64,000 bases of DNA from [Phialemoniopsis] sp. UDSM-2020 (GCA_018873225.1 JAEILZ010000004.1:1736001-1800000), one strand, 5' to 3'. Positions 49,199-61,409 are shown, counted from the stretch's first letter. Numbers and translations: made by a program. The notes: generated from the letters alone by a model not told the origin.

Positions 49199-49788
49199 GC
49201 TGGACACGGTCTGGCAGATAACGGACACTAGGCCTACTACCTCCGTGTAAGCCAGACAGCGCAGATCACGGTTTGGTCAATAGCGCATCATAACAGTCGT
49301 ACCAGCCAACATGGTCAATCTGACGCCAGGATCAGTTGTCATCATTATTGTGTCGTTTTTAAATTCCCCAAAAAGCATCAAGACAAATGTTCATTGACGT
49401 GTCCCCCCCCCGAAAGCCCCAGCTGGCGCCACAGGCAGTTGCAATTGAGCGGCACCAGCCACAAGGCACCTCCCGCCCGCACGCATATGCGAGTTTAGTG
49501 CCAAAACGGGCAAGCATAGGTACACCACCACCACCCGAGATGCACATGTGACGTCCTCTCTTTTTCTCTCTTTTCTCCCCCCTCCCTTGATCTTCCTCCG
49601 TACGAAGACAATTGCCTATTGTGCCATTTTGACCGCCAACCATATACCAAGGCCTCAAGGCCTCCTCCGTCAGCGCAGCTCCTCTGCGGACCTCTCATCA
49701 CCAAGACCACGGGCACCCATTGCAACAGATTGAGGCACTTTCACCCTTCCTGCCTCGGAGCCCGAGCTCGTCTGCCACCATACCTACC
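49199..49788. other. Intergenic, promoter of dolichyl-diphosphatase gene
   Basis: 590 bp between two plus-strand genes. It contains a C-run at about 49,404-49,412 and a CT-rich block at 49,555-49,590 that is a plausible leader or promoter for the next gene. No gene seen. Confidence 0.65.
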
Positions 49789-50713
49789 ATGTTCCCCAAA
49801 CCGACCATGGACGACACAGCACCGCTGGCGTCACTGTCCCTGACGCACGTCTACTATGTACAATCTCCCGCTTTTTCCTGCTGCCCAATCCCACCACAGA
49901 CACACAAACTAACCCCCCGTCGTCACACAGGACCCCTCCGACCCCATCTCCTACCTCTGCGCCTGGCTCGCCCTCGTGCCCCAGGCCCTCTGCATAGTCT
50001 ACGTCACGCTGATATGGTCCTCGCGCGAGGCGGAAGTCGCCCTCATGTTCGCCGGCCAGCTCGCCTGCGAGGCCGCCAACTTTGCCCTGAAACGCCTCAT
50101 CAAGGAGGAAAGGCCGCAGCACCGCGCCGCGCTGTCGCACAAGGGCTACGGCATGCCGAGCAGCCACGCCCAGTTCGTCGCCTTCTGGGCCGTCGCGCTC
50201 GCGCTCTTCCTGCTCGCGCGCCACAAGCCCCGCCCCTTTGCGCACCGGAGCTCGAGGCCCGCCGCCGCCAATGGTAACGGCGGGGCTCGAGGAGTGACGA
50301 GGATGACGGGGGCGGCGGGGAGGACGATGAGCGCGCTGCAGCAGGCCGGGCTGGACGCGTATCTCGACCCGGAGGCCTACGCGCACCGGCCCTGGTCGTT
50401 CCTCGAGAGGGCGCTCGCCAGCCTCGCGGCGTTTGTGCTGGCGGCGCTGGTGGCGTGGAGTCGCACATACTTGGGCTACCACACCACGAAGCAGGTACTA
50501 GTCGGGACAGCGGCAGGAGTAGTTTGTGCACTGGCCTGGTTCGCCGTGACGGCGGTGGTGCGGCAGATCGGACTCTTGTCGTGGGCGCTCGACCTGCCCG
50601 TTGCGCGGTGGTTCCGCCTCCGGGACCTGGTGGTGGAGGAGGACCTGTGTCATGCTGGCTGGGAGAAGTGGGAGGACAAGAAGATTGCCATGCAGGAGAA
50701 CAAGTCCAAGTGA
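49789..50713 (+). CDS. CAX4: Dolichyl-diphosphatase (PAP2 superfamily)
   Basis: Two exons, 49789-49857 and 49931-50713, give 283 residues (277 if the second ATG at 49807, MDDTAPLASL, is used; this is the conserved start I know from relatives). The 73-nt intron ends CACACAG. The splice joins LTHVYY to DPSDPISYLCAWLALVPQ, typical of the family. The three phosphatase motifs are present: KRLIKEERP, GMPSSHAQF and SRTYLGYHTTKQ, with the catalytic His residues in the second and third. Four to five membrane helices are visible. The enzyme removes a phosphate from dolichyl diphosphate on the luminal side of the ER so that the carrier lipid can be reused in N-glycosylation. A Gly/Arg-rich loop between motifs two and three (about residues 165-185) is longer than in yeast. 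Confidence 0.92.
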
Positions 50714-51587
50714 GAGAAGAGGGGGTCTCGTAGCGGAATCGTCTTGCGCGGAGCTTGTGCTGCATTTGTAAGAACTGTGTGCAAATACCCCGGATAGATA
50801 CAATGTTCAAGGAAGCATAGGCGAGTTGACAATCACGGAAAGAGTCATTTCGAACTTTTTAATGAAGGTCATACATCATGTGTTGATATTTTCCTATGTC
50901 CTAGCTACTGAAAGCACCGTGTAACGACGGTATATCCAACCATTCACCCATCATCCCACATTCGACAAAAGTCCACCCTGGTGGAGTGTCGCCAATCTGC
51001 CCTGCATATCGTCTACTTCGTTTTGTCCCAAGCTTGAATGTCCAAGGCATATAAAACTTAAAATCGAGGGGGAAGAATTCCAAACATGACGTAGGCAGGA
51101 AAGAAAAAGGGAAAAAAAACTCCGGAGTGCATGCTCAAAGGGCAAAGGTATCATCTCTGCTCGCTGAGTGTATGACTTTGCCTCTCTTGCTCTCTCGACG
51201 CCGGGAAAAAACAGGATATGCAATACAAAGAAAGGAAAATAAAGTAGGTCTCTACCCATACGCAGTCTTATTCAAAAGGAGAACAACCAACGTCAAGTCA
51301 GGGTGTATATGAATTGAACGAAGGACATGAAGTAGAGAGGTGTCGTCGCCATGTGGACAGAGCACCCATGATAATTGTTGGCCCCCAGGGGTCGGAAAGA
51401 ATAAAACGCCTCCAGTATGGTGGTAGTAGAACAGGTGATGTTGCGTTTGCGGTCCGCAATCAGATGAATCGTCAATGAAAGTGAGTCAGTGCGACGCAGC
51501 CGCGTCGTCTAATGTGTTCCCCGTTCAAAAACGCCGCAAGCAATGCCAATATGAAGAGCGCACTCGAACAGTGAAGAGGCTGTAGCC
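50714..51587. other. Convergent intergenic region
   Basis: 874 bp between the stops of the dolichyl-diphosphatase (plus) and the seven-helix protein (minus). AT-rich 3' flanks; no gene seen. Confidence 0.65.
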
Positions 51588-53754
51588 TCATATCCAGTCG
51601 CTGCCATTATTGACAGTTCGGCTGGCATTTGAGTTTGACCTCATAGGGGGTGGACTTCGGGCCGTTGGACTGGGCCTGCCCGTGGTAGTGGCAAATCCAA
51701 CTCCCTTTGGGCTCGTCAGCTTGACCTTCGTTGGGCTTTGAGGGTTGTAGACGCCGGCCCCAAGCGTTGGTTGCTGCGGCTGTTCCACTGGCGTTCGAGG
51801 CACCGGCGGCAGAGTCTTCATCCTCGCATCCTTGACAGGGTCCCTGAAAGGCGATCCATCGTCATATTCCTCCCCATAATCCGACTCTGAGGCAGCTTCT
51901 GAGGCGGCCGCAACCTCTGAGCTCGCCAGAGGGCTTGGCCTCTTTGCTTCCGCGCCGTTATTCTCGTTCGGGCAGCCAAGGGTATAAACCTGGCGGTCCA
52001 GAGTCTGTGGAGGCTCGGGTTGGATGTCTTCGACATTAGAGAGACGTAGGCCAATCTGAACTGTCGCAGAAGACACCATAGATGAGTCTCTTCGGTGGCG
52101 GCCAGCCAGGTTGTTCAGGGACGGCGGTGGCTTCAGTGTGCTGAAGTCTATGCGACCCTTGGGTCCTGATTGTGGGTTGTATGTTGTGGCAGGAAGAAGA
52201 GTGAATGACTTGATGGATTCGGCACCACTAGCAGGGAACAAGGAGTACGACTGCTTGTGGGAGTGTGATGTCGAAGGTCGCGCCAGCTGCGCAGGTTCCG
52301 GAGCTTGTATCGCCTCAGCGGCATACACGGCATTGGACCTGAGGGGGTTCGGCTTCTGCGCTACGCTGTATATTGAAGAGCGCCGCCGACCAGCTGGGTG
52401 TGCCTCGTAGTCCTTGTCAGTACCACTGATCAGACTCGCGTCGCTGAGCATGCGGCGCAGCATTTCTGATCCATTGGCATCTTGCCTCACGCGATCCTCA
52501 TAGCCAGGATCGCCCGGACCAGGCCTTGAGATCTGATACTTGATTCTCTTTTGTCTATCATAGTCACCCGATTTATGTCGAGGCCCGATAGTCGAGATGG
52601 TGTTTGATCTCAGGAACAGGTGTAGCCCACCTGTCATGAGACCGGAGACATTGGCCACCACAGCAGCGACCATTGACATTGTAAGTGCCTGGTTGTTGGG
52701 ATCGTTTTGGTCATAAAAAGCAAGGTTGAAAAAGAATGGAATCATGAGAACCTGGCAGACGAGTCAGTTTTTGATTTTACAAGTCAAGAGCTTGCAGCAG
52801 ACTTACGTTAGAAAGAATAGCCAGTGCAAGATAGTACACCATTCTGGAGGCGCCAACCCTCTCACAAGTCTCGATATTGGTGCTTCGGCTCAGCCTGAGG
52901 AATATCGCGACAGTGGCAATGAGAAGAATGACGGAAATGCCCGTCAGAAGCGCAAAGCAGCCAGCTGCATACTTTGACACATACCAAAACAAAGAAGCGA
53001 AGCAGAAGTCCGGAGATCGAATGAAGTCCGCGACAAGGAAATTGGCCAACAGCAACATAAGGATGATGACGAGGCAGATCGTCACAACCCATTTGCCTCG
53101 ATGTGGAAAGGGCTTACGACGCAAGCCTCGAAGAGTGACCTCCAGTCCAAACACCAGTTGGATGTATGGAGCAATGAAGACCGCTAATAAAGAGTCAGCT
53201 TCTTACATCTTTCCAACCACCAGTGATCATTGTGCTTACCAGGAAGCATTGCCTGCGAAACCAGAGTGCATCCTCGTGTCAACAAGCTTTCCAGGCCATT
53301 GGCTTGTGCGGTAGCAAAGATGGTGCCCTGGATAGCGATGCCTATCGACAGTACGAGGGGATAGACCTCTGCTGATTGAACAAAATTGAAACCGTTCCGG
53401 CTATCTCAGAGTCAGTATTTCGGTCTACAGTCCTCGTACAGACGAAAGTCCAGCCTTTCGGTCGGCATACCTAAACTTGAAGTTCCTATCGTTCCTCCTC
53501 TTGGTGGTGTAGTTGTCGTACAAGATCCCGGCCGCCGTCGTAAAGGCCGCAATGGCGTTAAATGCGGCCAGAATAATGGTCGACGTCCTTATCGACTTTG
53601 CGGCCGCGAACCTGAATTCATTGATGAGCATTGCCGTCGTCTGGTTGTTGCCCGCCTGGAAGATGCCATTCGACCCATTCGGCCGAGGGAACTGCTGGTC
53701 CCGGGCCTGCAGCCAGCCGTCCATCTGGTAGCTGTCCATCTCGAAGAAGGACAT
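51588..53754 (-). CDS. Seven-transmembrane receptor-like protein
   Basis: Four exons on the minus strand (53754-53471, 53400-53240, 53183-52807, 52751-51588) give 661 residues. Introns are 70, 56 and 55 nt, and every junction preserves the frame. Seven hydrophobic segments are visible: around TIILAAFNAIAAFTTAAGIL, YPLVLSIGIAIQGTIFA, LPAVFIAPYIQLVFGLEV, WVVTICLVIILMLLLANFLV, GCFALLTGISVILLIATVAI, YYLALAILSNVLMIPFFF and MVAAVVANVSGLMTGGLHLF. A cytosolic tail of over 300 residues follows, rich in Ser, Pro and Arg with many possible phosphorylation sites. This is the layout of a G-protein-coupled-receptor-like protein. There is no CFEM domain as in many Pth11 receptors, and no pheromone-, cAMP- or nutrient-receptor signature that I can identify. 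Ligand and pathway are unknown. Confidence 0.82.
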
Positions 53755-56700
53755 CGTGGGCTCTCGTCGTCGATGCGGTGGACGGTGGCGACGAGCCGTA
53801 CCAGATGCCTCGTTCCTGTCCTTAACTCATCTATAAACCGGTCGAATATGGTGATACTTTCGTCGATGTGGGATGAAAGAAGGGAAGGGGGAGGGATAGT
53901 AGAGAGGAGCAAAGGAAAGAAGAGAGTGTAATGGCGGAGAGCTATGGGGATTGGTCGGCAGGGGTGGCACACCAACCAGCCAAACCACGGACCGGACGAA
54001 ACAGTGCCTGAACCTGCACTAGGAGGACCCTTGATGATTGCGGATACGTACACACACAGAGGACATTCATAGAGAAGAAACGAAGAGATACTCGAGACCA
54101 GGCGGCGTGTGGGGCGGGAACGGCAGTAGGTGCACGTTCCAAGCACGATTGCGAACCGTCCCTGACCCAAGAGAATAGACTTGGTGGCGGGAGGCCTGGT
54201 GTGGTGGGGACGAGGTGCATGAAGTTCGAGACAAGAGAACTGGGAGATCCTGGTCGCAGAAGAATCCGACGAAGGGACCTTGGGACAAAATACCTTGGGT
54301 ACCCTCCCTGATCACGTCCCGTCACCACGCGGACGAGAATCAATCCGGCCCAGATAGTGCGACTGAGGCTTCCTCTAGTGCGTGATAGCTACAAGTGACA
54401 GATGACAGCGGAGTTTTCATGGGTCCCAAGGATATCGTACATGGCCATGACTGTCTGAGAAAGAAGCAGACAGGGAGGAGACGACACGAGGAGAGATGGG
54501 CAACGATGATGCAATGAGCTGCATACAACTTGTACCAGTCTCGACCAGCCTGACATTCGGGCATGGACGCCTTTTGCCACTGCATCTAAGGCTCACGTAG
54601 TCGTGATGCCCTCTCACTTGAGATCAATATCATGCCGCGAGTTTGCTTGGTGACGGGAGAAATCAGAGAGTCCACCAAGCAGGACGGCATCGCCGTGTGG
54701 CTCTCCTCCTCCTCGGGCTGGGCAAAGTCTCATGGCGGCGGCCGAGCCACGACGAACGGCACGAGGCCGCAGCAGTCAGTCGACAATAGCAAAAAGAAAC
54801 AAACGAAGCGCAATGACCTCGTCAGCCGCAGCGACGAGTAGCGTGAGGTGGATGGGAAGGCATTGATCCGGTTGAGGATGTCGAAGGGTTTGAGGCACAG
54901 ATGACACACGCCTTGGTTTCGCAGGCCTGCATTTTGGCACCTGCCCAGACAGGGGGTTGTCTTAGAGTTCTTGCGGCGGTACCTGTGGGGGCGCCCTAAC
55001 AGCCCGCACCCGCGCCCGTACCTGCCATGTCTCGGGCCATTTTTGAGCCCCAGAATCTCAAGATCTACGCCATTCCTATCGCGGCCTAGGCTCTTGTGGC
55101 TTCAAATGGACCCCTGGAACGTCCTCTTCAATTCTTCTTGCTTGCAGGCATTCAAGCCCACCATCCCCCGTCACACACTTGGGTCTGTCAAACATGCCGA
55201 TCAATGCCAAGACATCTGTAAGCCCTCTCCCGCCCTCGAGACGGGTCAAGAGGCTATTTTCACTTCTGGACGTTGCTATGACGCTGCTGCCCACTGTATG
55301 ATGTGCCTGCCTCTATGCAGAAGGGACAGCTGGCCATCAAGGTATATCAAATCATTGAGAGAGAGATGCCGAATATCCTCGGAACCACCAATCTTCTATC
55401 GTTCGAGTTTGGCTCGAGGATGGGATTGCTGTGAGGATTTCGACGGGGGCAACAAGCCACGCCTACGACAGCTTATCTCCAAGCATACAAAATTCACACG
55501 AGATCCAGGGAAAAGTGGAATATCTGACTTACACCTTGTTTTGTCTCATTGCTGGGAGTTACCCGTAGCTAGAACAGGCTGGCTTGGGTAAGGGCTCCAT
55601 TGAGAGGCTTGCAGCTTTCGTTCCCCACTGTTCAATAGGACAAGAACATCTTTACATTCATTGCAGGACTTGAACACCACACAGTAGGTACTATTCGACA
55701 TCCACATTCAAACTCCAACCCCTGATACAGGCTCTCGTCTCAGATCGACGGGCCGTGCAGCATCACTTGTTCTGAAAGCCAAGCCTCGACCTGTTTCTTC
55801 TCATGTAGTACTCGAAAACAACTCAGGCCAAACAATATTTCTCAACGCGTCCTAGGATGTTCATCTCACAGGGTACAAGTTGGAACTGCTGTGTACGTGA
55901 TTTGTACTTGTTGACTCTTCTCTTCACGACACAGTCCATTATTCAGTCGGTCCAAGAGAGAAATCTCGACAGTTGGGCACCCGGGATCGCTTATCAATGG
56001 ATTGGTGGGGGACTGAACAGCCTTGGCCGTTCGAGAAGCCCACGATCATTCAAGCTTCTCGGAAACGTTCACCAGCAAGAGATTAGCCGTGAGGCTGGAC
56101 CACAGTCGCTGGTCCGATGGGCCGGAGCCCACCCAGTGAAAACGCGTCTAGAAGCTGTCCTGCTAGGCTAACTCTGTTCGGAGATTTTCTGTATCATAGC
56201 CCCATCCCCTACAGGAAGGAAACTCCTCCATCCGAGATGGCAAGGCACATCACGGGCTTGGTGGCGTCCCCATCGCAGCCCCTCATGAGTTATTTGTCAA
56301 CTCCTTTTCCTCCCACCTTACCCCCCACGCTGAAGCAAGCTAGCAAGCATTGTTCAGTCCAGAGGCCAAGGTAGCAGCAAGGTGGCCAATCTCGAAACCA
56401 GTCACGACCACCGGGACGCACTGCGGGGAATCGTAGACCATGCCTGCTGGCCGGAAGCCCATCCACTAGCCCGGTCTTAATACCTGGACCTTGTCTCCCA
56501 CTTCGTCGTCTGTGCTCATCAAGTGCGGTCTTCGTCATTGCACTGAAGCTGTACGGAGTAACCCATGCCTAGAATGGTGATACCTAGTTGGAATGACGCT
56601 TTGATTTGAGGGGCTGCTGGGGATGAATGATAGCAAACACCATATCCACGAAACACAAGATGAGCTTGGTCGACGCCACCAACGGGCACATATCCAAGTT

Positions 56701-57074
56701 GGGCAGAATCCCGAGGTTATGTTATGAAGGGGCTTGTAGTAGTGAAAGCACATTACAGAAGACAGGAGTCGGGGAGATTAAGGTACATCGTCTCTTCGAG
56801 TGCCACAGCAAAACGCGCGAAATTAGCTAGGTGAGATATACAGGCATATGAGCCACGAAGAGAATCCTCTGCTCTTACAAGAGGTCTTTCAAAATGTCAA
56901 CATTCGCTGCTCTTGGAAGGGTATCAGAAAAACCAACGACGCACCCGCGCAACAAGGTTGAGTCTGCCTCAACACATCCCAAATTCATCTGAAACCTGCA
57001 ATTTTACCTCCACATATCAGTCCGTCTCTTTGCCTCCCTGCTGCACGAACACCATATCGAGTACAACAGTAGAT
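53755..57074. other. Intergenic, no supported gene
   Basis: 3.3 kb upstream of the seven-helix gene and downstream of the EXPERA gene. A plus-strand open frame at 54,971-55,591 starts at TTG and resembles no family; minus-strand frames at 53.6-54.6 kb overlap the likely promoter. Nothing else recognised. Confidence 0.55.
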
Positions 57075-57981
57075 TTATTTCGTCTTCCTGCCCTTGACCG
57101 TGGCGTTCCGCGCCGCAAACGCAGCAGAGATATCCTGGACGGCGACGTAGATGGCGTAGGCGGGGATGAAGACCCAGAGCATGTTGAAGAAGACCAGGTA
57201 CACCCACATGTACATGAAGTTGCTGGTGTCGAGGTTCACGCTGCCAACGAGCCACTCGGGGCAGAAGGTCATGAAGCCTGTGCAAGAACAACCAGTTAGC
57301 CGGGCATGAAAATGTTATAGCACACCGAGAAAGCATTCCACGGGCCGTGCACTTACCACCGTAGATCTCGGCCGTCGCAATGACGAGCATCGTGATGTTG
57401 GCGCGAGGGTTCTTCTTAGCAATGTCGTAGCACACCCAGCACGCGAGAGGACCGACAACGAATACGGTCAGGAGCTCCAGGCTGATAACACCCTGCAAGT
57501 CCACACAGATTAGTACATGTTCCAACTACGCTACAAGCATCTTTTCTGTCGCGAATCAACTTACCAGGTCCGCACCAGCCCAGCGCTTGTCCGCCTTGGC
57601 GTACACCATCCAGAGCTGCGCGAGAGGGTTGTCCCCGCCCGCCTGAGAGCCGTATATGCGATCCGCGTGGCCCAGAAAGGCCGGCGTCGTCATGTGGTAC
57701 TTGCCCGTCTGGAGGTCCTTGAGAGTGACGTCGGCAGTGGGGATCCACGAGAAGAAGCAGTGGTAGAGGAAGCTGCCCTCGAGGCAGAAGTGGATGAGGG
57801 CGTCAAAGGCATGCCAGATGAAGAGAAACCGCAGCGGGCCGGGCGTGGTAGAAGAGAGCGCCTTGAGGGACACGCCGTACGCGATCGCGAGGATGGCGAC
57901 AGTCGATGCCAGCGAGACAAGCGTCGTCTGGTCAAACAGGTCGGGAGGGAGCGTCGACATGGTGGCGTTGATAGCGGCCAT
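57075..57981 (-). CDS. EXPERA/emopamil-binding (EBP-like) membrane protein
   Basis: Three exons on the minus strand (57981-57565, 57492-57357, 57277-57075) give 251 residues; introns are 72 and 79 nt with GTAAGT donors and GCAG/ACAG acceptors. Five hydrophobic helices are visible. The second contains the family's key motif, FLFIWHAFDALIHFCLEGSF, with the His...Glu pair that in mammalian EBP serves sterol delta8-delta7 isomerisation; further acidic and aromatic positions follow (LWMVYAKADKRW, LELLTVFVVGPLACWVCYD, EIYGGFMTFCPEW). The C-terminus ends RKTK, a dilysine-like ER-retrieval signal. Filamentous fungi use the unrelated Erg2 for ergosterol isomerisation, so these EBP-like proteins may act on other sterols or be non-catalytic. 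ER location is inferred. Confidence 0.85.
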
Positions 57982-58598
57982 GGTTGATAGTAAGGCGCAA
58001 AAGGAGTGTACGAAGTAAGAAGATACGGAATGTTTGAAGGTAAGGGAATGATGATGGAAGATTCAAGTCGCGGCAAGCAATCAACACCAGCATTCCAGCC
58101 CCCTTTTCCCTGTTCTCTTTGTCCGTCGGCCGGTGTGGGGAAGAACCGCTTCTGGAAGCCCGTCAGCATGGTGGGTCCGTGCGCGCGCACACGAGCTTTC
58201 AATGATCGACATGACCACTTTCCACATCTGCAATGATCTCTGATTACTTTCTCTTGTCACAGTCTGCATTTATCATCGCGAACTTACACTCTCAAGAGTC
58301 CTGAGTTCTGCATACAAGAGATGATACCAGGCGACATGAAAACTGGTAGTGCACAAGTGTGACAAAGCGAAGTACAGGAAAGGATCACAGGGGCAAAGGA
58401 ACGTCAAGTTTCAGGCAAAGCCTTTCAATTCATCTAAGCTATGATGAACTCAATCTCTCCTCAGGGGTATGAAGCACCGAATCCCTTCCTCCTCAGACCA
58501 ACGAGAAAACCAAACGCCTTCCAAAACAATTACAGGCGTTCTTTACCGACGCATCATACGCGGTGGGGTATTTCCGTCGTCAAACAACAAGAGCGCAC
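57982..58598. other. Intergenic: EXPERA gene promoter, grg-1 3' flank
   Basis: 617 bp between two minus-strand genes. No gene or RNA was recognised. Confidence 0.65.
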
Positions 58599-58949
58599 TT
58601 AGTGGGTGGCAGCCTGCTTGTTGGCCTCAGCAGAAGCCTCGTGGCCGTGCTGCTGGGACTTGTCCTTCAGAGCATCGACACCAGCCTCAGCACTGCGAAG
58701 AGAAGACAAGTTAGTAAACTGTTGACGGACCGAGCAGGTCATCGTAGATGAGGGATGAGACATACCGGGTGCCGAGGGGGGCGTTGGAGTCCTTGGCGGT
58801 CTCCTTGTTGGCCTCCTTGGAAGCTTGGTTGGTGGCACCTTGATATAAGGTCAGTACGATTGCATACATGTGAGGGCGAGCTGAGAACGCGAAGACATAC
58901 CCTGAACCTTGTCAGAGACGTAGTTGCCGGCCTGCTTGATGGTATCCAT
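58599..58949 (-). CDS. grg-1: Glucose-repressible / clock-controlled protein GRG-1 (CCG-1)
   Basis: Three small exons on the minus strand (58949-58901, 58838-58766, 58692-58599) give 71 residues, the normal length of the family. Introns are 62 and 73 nt with GTATGT donors; the second has a TACTAAC branch site. The protein starts MDTIKQAGNYVSDKVQG, continues with the Ala/Asn/Lys repeats (NQASKEANKETAKDSNAPLG) and ends EANKQAATH. All of this is characteristic of Neurospora grg-1/ccg-1 and its homologues. It is a small, hydrophilic, probably disordered stress protein that is among the most abundant fungal transcripts on glucose starvation. A TATA-like element and a long CT-rich leader upstream fit strong expression. 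Molecular function is unknown. Confidence 0.95.
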
Positions 58950-61296
58950 GGTGATTGATGTGTGGTTGGAAGTTGAACTTCAAGTGTTTGATTGTATTGG
59001 ATTGTGTGTTGATTGGAGAGTGTGAAGATTGTTTGATGATGGAAAAAGGAAGACGAGTTGGAGGTGAGGGTGGGAAGAGGACGTCTTAAATAAAAGAAAT
59101 GATCCAAACCTTGGGTCACAGGCAGGAGAGCAGCAAGCAGCCAGTGCCTTCCACAAGCACAGACGCCTGCCTTGTGAAGAGGGCTATTGTTGCCTTTCCA
59201 TCATGTGAAGATGGATATTGCGTCATGGAAACTGGCCTCGCGGGCAGCAGTTGGGGAAAGCTCACCTACCATTTCCCACATCCGCAGCCACAACCATGTA
59301 CATTACGGCGAAAGTGCCTCTTACACCCCGCAGAAAGGTGCGCACCCAGACGGAGCTTGTGAGCTACGGAGCTTTTGCAGGTGGGAAATACTTAATTATG
59401 ACGTACAACCGGTCGCCAAGCCGTGCCTTGCTAGTGGTTGCCGTATCTACATGCTCTTTTCCACTTGCCGCAGCAAGCTCTCATGTACCTACCTGCGACG
59501 ACATGTGGGAGGGTGCGGCGGCGTACGTATGCTCCCAACTTGCTCACGGGCAACAAATGATGTTGAGGAGGAGCTCGTGCCACAGGAGACCCTGACGCAA
59601 GATTGCGTAGGATGCTCGTGAAGTGTGGCGTATGACCCGGTGTAAATGGTGGGGATACAAGGAACGCAATGATCTCCATCCAAGGTACGGAGTATGACGG
59701 GTAAAGAAGTGTGGCGATGCATAGGTCGGCTTGATCCTGTACTTCCGCTAATCCTGATGAATGCACTGCGTGAAGAGGTACCTCGATAGTGAGCTTTTCA
59801 ATCAGCGAGGTTCTTATGCAGAGGCTGGATCTAGACTCTGATGACGATACAGGCTCGTTTACGCTTTAGCCGAAAGCGGAAAGGTGCCGATCACTTGAAG
59901 AAGGTTCCAACAATTCGGCACCGCTTTTGCTGGTTGTTTTGCAGGCTTGACAGCGGGTCCTGTGGCTGCCCTTTGCTCCGGTTGGCCACTCTATTCTAGC
60001 TCCCCCTGTGCAGTGACGACACGACTTTCTGTGCTATCAACCTGCATCATCCCACGGTCACTGTAAGACAGCCACAAACCTTTACCTGCTCCTCTTTCAA
60101 GTGCAGAAAGCAAACAATCCCATTGGCAACTTCCGATGCTCTTTCGGTCAGATGATCGCCCAGCGGATACCTACCAAAGGTATGGTAGGTAGGCGGTACC
60201 ATCAGCCGGGCAATCGCTCAATCCCGGCATATTCTCTCAAGAGAAGCTACCCGGAGGCAAAGGTCCGGCCAGCGACTGCTTTCAATCAGGCAAGCAATTC
60301 TCCCTGTTTTCGAATCTCGATTCGATGCCTTTTCCACCAAAGGACCTCTCTTGCCTATCAGACTTATCATGGGATGGTGCGCTGCCTGGCTCCATCTTAT
60401 CAGCTGGGACTACTTCGGCCCGCTCCTAGCCTAGCGACGAGACCTCGACCCGATTCAAACACACCCTGAAATCGACAGCCGGGTATCTTAACAGTAGGAT
60501 CAAGAGCCCATGATAGGTACGATTGCATGGAGGTTATGTCGGTACATGTCATGACCGAAAGTGCATCGTGATATCGATCGATAGCCCCCTCACCCGAGGT
60601 TGCCGCCGTTGAAATGCAAAAGAAATGCAAAAGTCCCCTCCAAGACCACGTGTGAGGTTGCATGTTTCAAGCTTGTGACCGCCGGAGCTGCCCCCTTGCA
60701 TTCCAGTAAGTTTAAGTCTACGCTGGCGTGTTCCATGAGGCTCGACTAGCCCGAGGTTGTGCTGTGTTTCGATTTACTGTATGGATTCTCCGATGGCCGA
60801 GGAAGCTCAGGGTCCCTTTCGTTTAGCAAACACTTGGACTTGCTCCCAGCATCTCTTGAGTTGAAATCTACCCAGAAACACCCGGGGCTTCTAGTTAGCC
60901 CCTTGACCCAGCAATATCATACTAGACTGAGGGTGGGCTGCCAGTCTTCGAGTCTAACTTCCTAGGACGCTGCAGCATGGCACATGGTGATCAAGTCTGT
61001 TTTCAAGGTCGCCATAATCATTCTCCAGATTAGCGGGGGGCCAGAGGTCTGAACAATCATCAAGATAGGCTTGTTGCTCACGCATGCACAAAGCTGTGGT
61101 GATGATGGTGGCTTGAGAGCGGTGCTGTTAGTCCTTAGCACCCATGGGAGCCTCGCCCCCGATATCGTGGGCCGCCCTTTCCTACTCTCAGTCCTTACCA
61201 GACAGCACCTACACCTACACCTGCCCTTGTACCACCTCCCCTATTGCCTTCTTTTATTACAATAGTTTGATCTTGCCTCAACAACAAAGAACACCA
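58950..61296. other. Intergenic, grg-1 upstream region
   Basis: 2.3 kb without a supported gene. The part nearest grg-1 is its promoter. Short plus-strand frames at 59.2-59.6 and 60.1-60.5 kb have no family resemblance. An AT-rich patch (TTTTATTACAATAG) lies about 45 nt upstream of the tRNA gene. Confidence 0.55.
59084..59096 (-). promoter_or_regulatory. TATA-like element of grg-1
   Basis: On the minus strand the sequence reads CTTTTATTTAAG, about 140 nt upstream of the grg-1 ATG. It is followed by a C/T/A-rich leader without G runs, as in strongly expressed fungal genes. Confidence 0.5.
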
Positions 61297-61311
61297 TCCG
61301 ATGTGGTGTAG

Positions 61312-61366
61312 GTTAGTACAGTCCACAGTCCTTGTACGACTCTTCCAACACTAACCTCCCTTGCAG
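61312..61366 (+). other. Spliceosomal-like intron inside the tRNA D-loop
   Basis: 55 nt beginning GTTAGT and ending TTGCAG, with a branch-site consensus ACACTAAC at 61348-61355 placing the branch A 12 nt from the acceptor. Length, branch motif and spacing match the protein-gene introns in this window (51-90 nt, GCTAAC or ACTAAC near the 3' end). It lies between tRNA positions 15 and 16. The alternative is a non-canonical tRNA intron cut by the tRNA endonuclease. Confidence 0.7.
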
Positions 61367-61390
61367 TGGTCAACATCCTGGATTCTCAAG

Positions 61391-61398
61391 AGTCTCTT
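61391..61398 (+). other. Canonical short anticodon-loop intron
   Basis: Eight extra bases lie between position 37 and the base before the 3' strand of the anticodon stem. The approximate boundary is 61389/61391 to 61396/61398, because repeated bases blur it. The insertion contains GAG, able to pair with the CTC anticodon as in usual tRNA precursors removed by the tRNA splicing endonuclease. Confidence 0.65.
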
Positions 61399-61409
61399 CC
61401 AGGGCCCGG

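Noticed and set aside
54971..55591. 206-codon plus-strand frame
   Set aside because: Starts with TTG, no domain, no fungal splice context.
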